Part shown: in pieces, positions 6,950 through 15,293 of the stretch
Numbering within the stretch: the first letter of the stretch is position 1
Layout of the letters: each line of letters opens with the position of its first letter
From: Bacteroidales bacterium
GTDB taxonomy: Bacteria > Bacteroidota > Bacteroidia > Bacteroidales > FEN-979
Length of the DNA: 35,006 bases
Reading direction: 5' to 3'
Assembly (NCBI GenBank): GCA_028706295.1
Contig: JAQWBQ010000037.1
Coordinates: 1-35,006, forward strand
Notes under the pieces: generated by a model
What the model was told of the DNA's origin: nothing
What the model saw: the letters and a program-made list of their open reading frames with translations, nothing else
Database searches by the model: none
Made by a program: the position numbers and the translations under genes

Positions 6950-9900
6950 ATGAAAACTGTCATCTTTAAAATTGTTGTTATTATTGGTTTTCTTATGATC
7001 AATTCTTTGAATATTAGCACACAGGCACAAGAGGTTACAATTTTTTCTGATAACTTCGAATCTCCTACTGCTTTTATAGCAAATTATTGGACATACGATG
7101 CAAATTCAAGTGGAACTGAATGTTATTGGTATGGAGTTTCTGATGCATTTTTTGGTGGCTTAACAATCCCAAATGCTCATTCCGGAACCCAGATGGCCTA
7201 TTGCGCAGGTGTTGGATATAGTGGAGTAGCGCTCCAACCATATTATCAGAACTATATGGATGCAAACATGCAAACAAAAGCAGGAGTAATAGATCTTACG
7301 AATTACCAAAGTGCTAAAATTAAATTTTACTACTACTTACAAGGCATTGATAATAGAGAATTTGGCCAGGTTGGATGGGATGATTATTTCCAGGTGTTGA
7401 TCACTGATCCTTCCGCTGTAAATTCAGTCGCTGTGACATGGTCCAATGGAGAAATAGCGACTGATGAGGAAACTTCAGATTGGACATATAAAGAATTTCA
7501 GATTCCATCACAATTTTTAGGGGACGAAGTAGTTGTTTATTTTCGATTTGTCTCAGATTATTATAATACTGACAATGGTGTTTGGGTTGATGACTTTAGT
7601 GTGGTCGGTGTACCGCTTTTAATCAGTGGCTATGTAAAAGACGCTAATAGTAATCCTATTGCAGGTGTAACATTGACGTTCTCAAATATCTCACCGGCAA
7701 CAGTCGTGACTAATAGCGCCGGATTCTACTCGAAAGAAATTCCGTATGGTTATTCAGGAATAGCCACCCCTTCAAAAGGTTGCTATACATTTTCACCGGT
7801 CAGTAAATCCTATTCAAATGTCACGACAAACCAGATAAATCAGAATTACACCGGGACCTTAGGAACCGTGACAATAAGCGGATATGTAAAGGATGCCAGC
7901 AGCACCGGGATTTCAGGGGTGACGCTAACTTTTACTAATGTGACCCCCAGTACAGTCGTTACAGATAACGCAGGATATTATTCGAAGACAGTTCCCTGTG
8001 GATATTCTGGTACAGCCACCCCTTCAAAAGATTGCTTTTCATTTTCGCCCGTCAGTAAACCATATTCAAACATTACGACAAATCAAACCAATCAGAATTA
8101 CACGGGGACCTTGGGAACCGTGACAATAAGCGGATATGTAAAAGATGCCAGCAGCACCGGGATTTCAGGGGTGACGCTAACTTTTACTAATGTGACCCCC
8201 AGTACAGTCGTTACAGATAACTCCGGGTATTATATTAAGACTGTACCCTGTGGATATTCGGGAACTGCCACTCCATCCAAGGTACAATGCACATTCACAC
8301 CGATAAACCGTAGCTATTCCAACTTGACAACAAATCAATCCGGCAAAGATTATACAGGGAGCTGCATAGGACCTACATATACAATTAGCGGATATATAAA
8401 AGATAGTCAACTTAATCCAATTTCTGGTGTCACTGTGACTTTCACAAATTTAACTCCAGTTAATACAGTACAGACTGATGCTTTAGGATTTTACTCAATG
8501 ACGGTTCAGTCAGGCTATACAGGATCAGCAACCCCGTCAAAGGTTGCATGCACATTCACCCCAGTAAACCGACACTATTCGAACGTAACAACAAATCAAT
8601 CCAATCAGGATTATACGGGTAGTTGTCCAATAAGTACAATTACCATTAGCGGCTATATAAAAGATAATCAACTTAGTCCAATTTCTGGCGTCACTGTGAC
8701 ATTCACAAATTTAACTCCAGTTAATACAGTACAGACCGATGCTTCAGGATATTACTCTATGACGGTTCAGTCTGGTTATACTGGAACAGCAACTCCTTCA
8801 ATGGGTGGATGCACATTTACCCCAGGTAATAGAAGCTATTCGAACGTAACAACAAATCAATTAAACCAAGATTATTCAGGCATCTGCCAAATTAGTAGCT
8901 CCCTGCCTTTTCAGGATTGTTTTGAATCCGGTGGATTTACGGCGGGAGGCTGGACAACATCAGGCAATGCACAGATAAGCACTTTGAATCCTTACGAAGG
9001 CATTTACTGTGTAAAAGGAGAAGGAACATATACCCTTGAAAAGATCATGTCCGGCATCACTGAGAACATAATTACAATTGAGTACGTGATGAAGGCATCG
9101 CAGGATGATAGAAATTGTGTTAATTTCAATGTGATGGACCCAAATGGCAACTTATCTGCATCGGTATTTTTTCGTTGGACAGGTAATATTGAAGCGTATA
9201 ATGGAGGGGGAGCTGCCAATTTAACGGTCTTGATGGCATACAATGCAGGTACATGGTATCAAATGAAAATAGTTTTAAATACATTAACCAAGAAATATGA
9301 TGTATATATTAATGGTGTACTTAAAGCAGACGATTTTAATTTTTATAACGCAACATTCAGTACTATTAATAAATTTCAATGGGGTAGCGGTGAATTTGAT
9401 GGCATCGGCTGGATTGATTGTGTAAACATGTATGGCAGCACCACTGGTCCAGTAATTTCTGGACAAATAAAAGATGCTGGTAATAATCCAATACCCGGGG
9501 CCACCGTCTCCTTCTCCAATATATCTCCTGGCACAACGCTTACCGATTCACTGGGAAACTATTCAATGACGGTTCCTTCCGGTTACTCAGGTATAGCTAC
9601 TCCATCGAAATCGTGCCATACTTTCATTCCAATAAGCAAAACCTATACGAATGTAACAAGTAATCAAACCAACCAAAACTATACTGGCACATTAGGAACG
9701 TTAACTATCAGTGGATACATTAAAGATGCAGCCAACACTGGAATTTCAGGGGTAACAATAACATTCACAAACGTTACTCCCACTACAGTGATCACGGATA
9801 ACACGGGCTATTACACAAAGACCGTTTCCTGTGGATATTCAGGACTCGCAATACCTTCTAAAGACTGTTATACCTTTACACCGCTTAACAGAAGCTATAG

Positions 9901-12832
9901 CAATGTAAGTGCGGACCAGACAAACCAGGATTATTCTGGCACACCTGGTTCAGTGGTAATTAGTGGTTATGTAAAGGATGGTAGTAATATTGGGATAGCA
10001 GGTGTCACATTAACCTTCACCAATGTGACACCCAGTACAGTGGTCACAGATAACAATGGCTTCTACAGCAAAACGGTTCCATGCGGCTATAATGGAATAG
10101 CAACCCCTTCAAAGGATTGTTATTCTTTTAATCCGGTTAATCGGACCTATACGAATGTGCTGACCAATCAGACAAACCAGGACTACACAGGTTCTTCAGG
10201 AACTGTAACCATCAGCGGGTATATAAAGGATGGCAGCAATATTGGGATATCAGGTGTTACATTAACCTTCACAAATGTGACACCAAGCACGGTGGTCACA
10301 GATAACAGTGGCTTTTACACGAAAACCGTTCCATGCGGCTATACTGGAATAGTAACGCCATCAAAGGATTGTTATTCTTTTAATCCGGTTAATCGTACTT
10401 ATACGAATGTCACGACCAATCAGACCAACCAAAACTACACCGGTTCTGCAGGCACCATCAATATCAGTGGTTATGTGAAAAATGGCAGTAATAATCCAAT
10501 TGCAGGCGTGACGCTGACATTCACAAATGTTACGCCTGGCACAGTGGTCACGGACAACAATGGTTTTTACACTAAAACAGTACAATGTGGTTATAGCGGT
10601 GTGGTAACTCCTTCAAAGGATTGCTATGCTTTTGTTCCTTTGAACAGGACCTATACTAATATCCAATCGACACAATCAGATCAGAATTACACAGGAACAC
10701 CTGGCTCAATTACAATCAGTGGCTATGTGAAGGATGCAGGAAATGCTCCTATTTCCGGAGTAACAGTCACTTTCACAAATGTAACACCAGGAACAGTTGT
10801 TACAGACAACAACGGATACTATTCCAAATCGTTTACTTGTGGTTACAGCGGAACAGCGACTCCCTCCAAAGATTGTTACTCATTTACCCCAACGAATAGG
10901 ACATACACAAACATAATTACCAACCAATCCGGTCAGGACTATACCGGTTCGTCTGGATCAGTAACTATAAGTGGTTACGTAAAAGATGCTGGCAGTCCAC
11001 CGATGCCGATACAAGGCGTTACTATCACATTCACCAATGTCACTCCTGGAACGGTCATTACAGATAACGCCGGGTTCTACACCAAGACAGTGCCATGTAA
11101 TTATTCCGGCACTGCTACTCCTTCGAAGGACAATTGCACATTCACTCCACTTAACCGCAGTTATTCCAACATAAATAGCAGTCAAGGCAATCAGGATTTT
11201 ACCGGAAATTGCCTCATTACGCCGAACCATTTCGTTCCTGTATGGTCCGGCAATCCGTTGGATCCAATGACGATTTCCTGCACCCAGGCATTGATACAGT
11301 CTGTATCGCTGGGAGCTAATGATGAAATCGGTATTTTCGACGGCGCCATCTGTGTTGGGGCTATTAAATTAACGCAGCCCATCAATCCGCAGAATTCCTC
11401 GACGTTTGTTTATATTCCCTGTTCCAAGGATGATCCGGGTACAACGGCAATTGATGGGTATACAGTCGGCCATACAATAACTTACAAACTTTGGAAACAT
11501 GAAACACAAGAGGAATGCTCTCAGGTAACAGTAACTTTCCCTTACGCGCCGACGGGTCAGTTCAGTGTGTTTACTGTTAATGAAACTGCAATTGTTTCGT
11601 TGGAGTGCGTGAATATATTTACACAGAACATTATTTTAAGCCAGGGTTGGAATATAATCTCATTCTATGTTTTACCGGTAAACATGAATATGCTTAATAT
11701 TTTGCAACCATTAATCACAGCCGGGAACCTGGTCAAGGTCATCGACGAGACCGGCGCAATTATTCAAAATATGCCCTGGGGTTGGGTAAATAATATTGGT
11801 GACATGGCTGTAACTGAAGGATATTATATAAAGGTTGCATCAGCATGTACGTTGACTGTCTCTGGAAATCTTGCACCTAGCCCGACACCTATCCTGCTGG
11901 CTGCAGGCTGGAATATTATGGGTTACCCATGTCAAAATCCCCAAAATGCGCTGACCGCTCTGCAACCATTAATAACTGCCGGAACCTTGGTCAAAGTTAT
12001 TAATGAATCTGGAGCCATCATTCAGAACATGCCCTGGGGTTGGGTGAATAACATTGGAGACTTCGTTGCAGGAGAGGGATATTATGTCAAGGTTAATACT
12101 GCAACCTCAATTACATTGACGAATCCTGTTTCGAAATCGACTACTTCTGAAAACAAAATGGTAACTAAACCGATGCATTTCGTTCAGCCGCAACCCGGGA
12201 ACCCTTATGGACCAATGGCAATAGCTATAGCAATTGCTCCTGATTTGTTTTCCAAATTGAGGATTGGTGATGAAATAGCAGTTTATGATGGTTCTCTTTG
12301 CGTAGGAGGTTTTGTGATCGATGGTAGTTCTAGCCGCAATGTAATTGTCACTGCATGGGCCGATGATCCACTGACTGATATTGTGGACGGTTTCGTCGAT
12401 TTCCGGCAGATATACTTCAGACACTGGTCGAAAATAAAAAATACTGAGTCGATACTCGATGTTCGTTATTTGCTTGGTGATGAAACATTTAAATCGTTAG
12501 GTACCTTTGTCGGTGAAGTTAAGGATTCACCCAATGGAATTGCAGATGGAGCCTCGGATCTCGCATTCCTGGGATATAATCATCCCAATCCATTTAGTGC
12601 CAATACCTGGATCGATTATTATCTTGGCCGACCTGCACAGGTTAAACTGACAATTTTCTCACCCATCGGTATCTGGATTGCAGAACTCGTTAATTCTTAC
12701 CAAGAGGCAGGGTCCTATTCCGTGTCATTTGCCAGGGACGACCTTGCTGTTGGGATTTATTTGTATAGAATTGAGATCAAAGGCGATGAACATTTCTACT
12801 ATGAAAAAACCCGCCGCATGATCGTGAAATAA
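6950..12832 (+). CDS. Giant T9SS surface protein with twelve ~84-residue carboxypeptidase-regulatory-like repeats
   Basis: The 1960-residue product begins with a signal peptide (about 1-27). A MAM/jelly-roll-like domain follows (about 28-220). Twelve Ig-like repeats begin with ISGYVKD or a variant and carry GYSGxATPSK: five start at residues 225, 309, 393, 479 and 566, and seven start at 836, 920, 1004, 1088, 1172, 1256 and 1340. A LamG-like domain (about 651-830) separates the two blocks. Next come a WSGNPLDPMTI module (about 1425-1555), two copies of a GWNII...PWGWVNNIGD...EGYY.KV unit (about 1563-1730) and a diverged second copy of the WSGNP module (about 1742-1860). The C-terminus is a T9SS type A sorting domain (HPNPFSANTWIDYYL to the end). 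The repeats resemble CarboxypepD_reg folds. The protein is probably exported and displayed as an adhesin or matrix protein. GC content is visibly lower than in the right half of the window. Confidence 0.9.
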   Translation: MKTVIFKIVVIIGFLMINSLNISTQAQEVTIFSDNFESPTAFIANYWTYDANSSGTECYWYGVSDAFFGGLTIPNAHSGTQMAYCAGVGYSGVALQPYYQNYMDANMQTKAGVIDLTNYQSAKIKFYYYLQGIDNREFGQVGWDDYFQVLITDPSAVNSVAVTWSNGEIATDEETSDWTYKEFQIPSQFLGDEVVVYFRFVSDYYNTDNGVWVDDFSVVGVPLLISGYVKDANSNPIAGVTLTFSNISPATVVTNSAGFYSKEIPYGYSGIATPSKGCYTFSPVSKSYSNVTTNQINQNYTGTLGTVTISGYVKDASSTGISGVTLTFTNVTPSTVVTDNAGYYSKTVPCGYSGTATPSKDCFSFSPVSKPYSNITTNQTNQNYTGTLGTVTISGYVKDASSTGISGVTLTFTNVTPSTVVTDNSGYYIKTVPCGYSGTATPSKVQCTFTPINRSYSNLTTNQSGKDYTGSCIGPTYTISGYIKDSQLNPISGVTVTFTNLTPVNTVQTDALGFYSMTVQSGYTGSATPSKVACTFTPVNRHYSNVTTNQSNQDYTGSCPISTITISGYIKDNQLSPISGVTVTFTNLTPVNTVQTDASGYYSMTVQSGYTGTATPSMGGCTFTPGNRSYSNVTTNQLNQDYSGICQISSSLPFQDCFESGGFTAGGWTTSGNAQISTLNPYEGIYCVKGEGTYTLEKIMSGITENIITIEYVMKASQDDRNCVNFNVMDPNGNLSASVFFRWTGNIEAYNGGGAANLTVLMAYNAGTWYQMKIVLNTLTKKYDVYINGVLKADDFNFYNATFSTINKFQWGSGEFDGIGWIDCVNMYGSTTGPVISGQIKDAGNNPIPGATVSFSNISPGTTLTDSLGNYSMTVPSGYSGIATPSKSCHTFIPISKTYTNVTSNQTNQNYTGTLGTLTISGYIKDAANTGISGVTITFTNVTPTTVITDNTGYYTKTVSCGYSGLAIPSKDCYTFTPLNRSYSNVSADQTNQDYSGTPGSVVISGYVKDGSNIGIAGVTLTFTNVTPSTVVTDNNGFYSKTVPCGYNGIATPSKDCYSFNPVNRTYTNVLTNQTNQDYTGSSGTVTISGYIKDGSNIGISGVTLTFTNVTPSTVVTDNSGFYTKTVPCGYTGIVTPSKDCYSFNPVNRTYTNVTTNQTNQNYTGSAGTINISGYVKNGSNNPIAGVTLTFTNVTPGTVVTDNNGFYTKTVQCGYSGVVTPSKDCYAFVPLNRTYTNIQSTQSDQNYTGTPGSITISGYVKDAGNAPISGVTVTFTNVTPGTVVTDNNGYYSKSFTCGYSGTATPSKDCYSFTPTNRTYTNIITNQSGQDYTGSSGSVTISGYVKDAGSPPMPIQGVTITFTNVTPGTVITDNAGFYTKTVPCNYSGTATPSKDNCTFTPLNRSYSNINSSQGNQDFTGNCLITPNHFVPVWSGNPLDPMTISCTQALIQSVSLGANDEIGIFDGAICVGAIKLTQPINPQNSSTFVYIPCSKDDPGTTAIDGYTVGHTITYKLWKHETQEECSQVTVTFPYAPTGQFSVFTVNETAIVSLECVNIFTQNIILSQGWNIISFYVLPVNMNMLNILQPLITAGNLVKVIDETGAIIQNMPWGWVNNIGDMAVTEGYYIKVASACTLTVSGNLAPSPTPILLAAGWNIMGYPCQNPQNALTALQPLITAGTLVKVINESGAIIQNMPWGWVNNIGDFVAGEGYYVKVNTATSITLTNPVSKSTTSENKMVTKPMHFVQPQPGNPYGPMAIAIAIAPDLFSKLRIGDEIAVYDGSLCVGGFVIDGSSSRNVIVTAWADDPLTDIVDGFVDFRQIYFRHWSKIKNTESILDVRYLLGDETFKSLGTFVGEVKDSPNGIADGASDLAFLGYNHPNPFSANTWIDYYLGRPAQVKLTIFSPIGIWIAELVNSYQEAGSYSVSFARDDLAVGIYLYRIEIKGDEHFYYEKTRRMIVK
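7622..8890 (+). repeat. First block of 252-261 bp tandem repeats (five units)
   Basis: Unit starts at 7622, 7874, 8126, 8384 and 8645 encode ISGY(V/I)KD. The segments 7856-7970 and 8108-8222 are nearly identical at the DNA level, with about two differences including silent changes. This indicates a recent duplication or conversion between units 2 and 3. Units 4 and 5 form a second closely related pair. Confidence 0.85.
9455..11219 (+). repeat. Second block of 252-bp tandem repeats (seven units)
   Basis: Units start at 9455, 9707, 9959, 10211, 10463, 10715 and 10967, each exactly 252 bp after the last. The final unit carries a few extra codons (SPPMPIQ). Each unit encodes an ~84-residue repeat, usually with two Cys residues (CGYSG and DCY or variants). 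The units at 9959 and 10211 are especially close in DNA sequence. Confidence 0.88.
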
Positions 12833-12840
12833 GAGGAATG

Positions 12841-12888
12841 CAAATCACCGTATCATATGGCATTAACAACCTGTGATACGGTGATTTG
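12841..12888. terminator. Strong stem-loop after the giant repeat gene
   Basis: CAAATCACCGTATCA at 12841-12855 is perfectly complementary to TGATACGGTGATTTG at 12874-12888, giving a 15-bp stem with an 18-nt loop. It starts nine bases after the stop codon and sits before the next plus-strand gene. There is no clear U-tract, so it could be a terminator, an mRNA-stabilising hairpin or a processing site. Confidence 0.6.
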
Positions 12889-12905
12889 TTACAAAAACTG
12901 TTTAA

Positions 12906-14348
12906 ATGAAATGTAAAACAATATTTATGGAAAAGAAATTCAGGCATAATAGACCGCATTCAATGGTTATAGTTCTGATGTTATTTGCTTCTTTATTTCC
13001 CTTATTATCAAGGGCCTCGCATTTTACAACAGTGTGGTCCGGAAATCCTTTTGATCCTATGACAATAATTGTGACGGGGGCTGTTTTTGATGGAACAAAT
13101 TTAATTGCAGGTGATGAAATTGGCTTATTTGACGGCGCTTATTGTGTTGGAATGGGAACTATCGCGGCAGCTATAAATCCAGCAAATTCGGCTACATATT
13201 TGTACATAATTTGTTCAAAGGATGATCCAGGTACAACGGGTATTGAAGGTTATACTGCTGGAAATCCAATAACCTATAAATTATGGAAACAGTCAAACAG
13301 TTCGGAATGTGCCAATGTTATAGCAACATTTCCATTTTCGCCAATCGGCGTATTTACTACTTTCACAGTCAACGAAACTTCTATTGTTGCCTTGTCTTGT
13401 TCAACAACGCTACCAGGACCTCATTTTACAAAAATCTGGAGTGGTAATCCACTGGATCCCATGACAATTGTTGTCACCCAGGCAATGGTCGACGGGATTA
13501 ACCTGATGACTGGAGACGAGATAGGTATTTTTGATGGTAATCAATGTGTAGGCACTGTCATTCTTACAGCCCCGATTAATCCTCAGAACTCGGGTTCATT
13601 TGTTTTTATTGTATGTTCTAAAGATGATCCTGGAACCACAAATATTGATGGATATACTTCTGGAAATCCGATTTTATATAAACTCTGGAATCAATCGACA
13701 GCACAAGAAGTTACCGCCAATGCAACATTCCCGTATGCGCCAACCGGAGTCTTTCAGCAATTCACAATCAATGAAACAGCAATTGTGTCTTTGTCTGGCA
13801 ACAATGTCCCGGCGAACCTGCAAGTAACTAATGTAATTGTTACATCAGGCCAGAACAATTGCTATAATGCAACACAAATAATTACTGTTGCAGGAGCCGG
13901 AACATTTTTTAATGTTCAGAGTGGAGGGGCTGCCACGTTTATTGCAGGTCAAAAAATTTCGTTTCTACCCGGAACTGTTGTAAATTTTGGGGGACAACTT
14001 TTAGCTCAAATCTCTACTAATGAAAATTATTGTAGTAATGTTTCATATTTGGCAGTCAATTTGTCTGGCCCTGAAGGGAAACAACATCTCGATTCAATAA
14101 TACCTGGAAAGTTTATTTTGTACCCAAACCCAACCTCGAATTTTTTTACAATTGAGTTTAATGGTGATGAACGGAATTTAGTTAAATGTGTAACGATTCT
14201 TAATAGCTATGGAGACATAATACTTTCAAAAAAAATATTAGGAAATGGAAAATTGCAAATTAACCTTCAGGAACAAATCCCTGGATTATATTTCATAAAA
14301 ATACTGATGAACGGGCAAATTCGAATAGCAAAAATTTCAAAAATATAA
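12906..14348 (+). CDS. T9SS surface protein with two WSGNP modules
   Basis: The 480-residue product has a signal sequence; the hydrophobic core follows MEKKFRHNRPHSM, so ATG 12927 is an equally plausible start. Two consecutive ~130-residue modules follow (roughly 38-170 and 176-300). Each contains WSGNPxDPMTI, GDEIGxFDG, C-V-G, a PxN-rich turn, CSKDDPGTTxIxGYTxGNPIxYKLW and a closing NE(T)xIVxLS. The same module occurs twice in the neighbouring giant protein. A linker with a lipid- or sugar-binding look (about 305-385) precedes a T9SS type A sorting domain with the YPNPTSNFFTIEF motif. No function is known for the module. Proximity and shared modules suggest the two genes arose by duplication and act together at the surface. 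Confidence 0.87.
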   Translation: MKCKTIFMEKKFRHNRPHSMVIVLMLFASLFPLLSRASHFTTVWSGNPFDPMTIIVTGAVFDGTNLIAGDEIGLFDGAYCVGMGTIAAAINPANSATYLYIICSKDDPGTTGIEGYTAGNPITYKLWKQSNSSECANVIATFPFSPIGVFTTFTVNETSIVALSCSTTLPGPHFTKIWSGNPLDPMTIVVTQAMVDGINLMTGDEIGIFDGNQCVGTVILTAPINPQNSGSFVFIVCSKDDPGTTNIDGYTSGNPILYKLWNQSTAQEVTANATFPYAPTGVFQQFTINETAIVSLSGNNVPANLQVTNVIVTSGQNNCYNATQIITVAGAGTFFNVQSGGAATFIAGQKISFLPGTVVNFGGQLLAQISTNENYCSNVSYLAVNLSGPEGKQHLDSIIPGKFILYPNPTSNFFTIEFNGDERNLVKCVTILNSYGDIILSKKILGNGKLQINLQEQIPGLYFIKILMNGQIRIAKISKI

Positions 14349-14576
14349 CATAAGTCCCTGAAGATGCACTTAAAGGGTTTTAATCCGGTAATTTTTTACC
14401 AGACAGTCGTTTCTGTAAGTCGTTTTTTGGTGGGGGTACATTTAAATAATGATTACGAGTCAAAAGATTACTATCATAATGAGTGGAGATATGAATTCAA
14501 TTAAATTTAGTTTAACAACTTTTCTTCCACCTTCATAAATGTAAACCGCCCTAATGACAGAAACCATTTTCAGTCA

Positions 14577-15209
14577 TCATTTTCTTCCGAAGTCAGCGGG
14601 AATCTCGCCCCAGTATTCTGTTTCCCATTTGAGCACCCGGTTCTTGTATTCATGTTCCTTCAGCCATTTCAGGGCGCGGCCGACCAGGTTAAAAAGTTCC
14701 CGGTTTTTCGGCGAAGGTTCCAGATTGGTATTGATGGCTTTTTTACGAACCCAGGCGATGGCGGTTCGCGAGTCGGAATAAACCGGCCAATTGCTTTCCC
14801 TTTGTTTCAGGTAGGCCAGGGCGTGGACAATTGCCAGAAATTCTCCCAGGTTAACGGTACCTTGCGGGAAGGGGCCGATCCGGAACAGTTCCGCGCCCGA
14901 TCGGGTATCGACCCCGCGGTATTCGAGCACACCCGGGTTTCCCGAACAGGCAGCATCGACACAAATGCTATCGGCAATGGGCTCCCCGATCAACGGATTG
15001 CTACAGACGATCTTTTTCGGGCTGTTCAGTTTTTTCGACAGATATTTCGAAGGGTCATCGTTCAGCGCGCTCTGCGCCAGCTCCCGGGTCGGGAAACCCC
15101 TGAACAACGCACCGTTGAACCCCTCGACCTGTTTGCGGCAATCGGCCCATCCTTCGTAGATCCCGGGCTGCTTCCCCTGCCAGACCACATAAAATTTATT
15201 TTTTGGCAT
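14577..15209 (-). CDS. Ribonuclease H with N-terminal viroplasmin domain
   Basis: The 210-residue product has an N-terminal caulimovirus viroplasmin domain (about 4-50; FYVVWQGKQPGIYEGWADC, then FNGALFRGF). This domain binds RNA-DNA hybrids. A type 1 RNase H domain follows (about 78-208). The four catalytic acidic residues appear intact: Asp85 in CVDAACSGNPG, Glu123 in NLGEFLAIVHAL, Asp146 in YSDSRTAIAWV and Asp206 near the end (EIPADFGRK). It would cleave RNA in RNA-DNA hybrids in the cytoplasm. The gene diverges from the flippase gene across an 84-bp gap, and TATCTTTG on the minus strand at 15226-15233 serves as its likely -7 element. Confidence 0.94.
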   Translation of the reverse strand: MPKNKFYVVWQGKQPGIYEGWADCRKQVEGFNGALFRGFPTRELAQSALNDDPSKYLSKKLNSPKKIVCSNPLIGEPIADSICVDAACSGNPGVLEYRGVDTRSGAELFRIGPFPQGTVNLGEFLAIVHALAYLKQRESNWPVYSDSRTAIAWVRKKAINTNLEPSPKNRELFNLVGRALKWLKEHEYKNRVLKWETEYWGEIPADFGRK

Positions 15210-15225
15210 AAATCAAAATCGGATG

Positions 15226-15233
15226 CAAAGATA
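15226..15233 (-). promoter_or_regulatory. Candidate -7 element for the RNase H gene
   Basis: Minus-strand TATCTTTG, 17 bp upstream of the ATG at 15209. No clear -33 TTTG at the standard spacing. Confidence 0.5.
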
Positions 15234-15280
15234 GGAGGGAAGAACCCAATTTGAATCATTAAAAGTTTCTGCAAATCCGA

Positions 15281-15288
15281 TACCTTTG
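15281..15288 (+). promoter_or_regulatory. Candidate -7 element for the flippase gene, nearly leaderless
   Basis: TACCTTTG ends five bases before the ATG at 15294, so the transcript would have almost no leader. The -33 region has no TTTG at standard spacing. Confidence 0.45.
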
Positions 15289-15293
15289 CAGGG

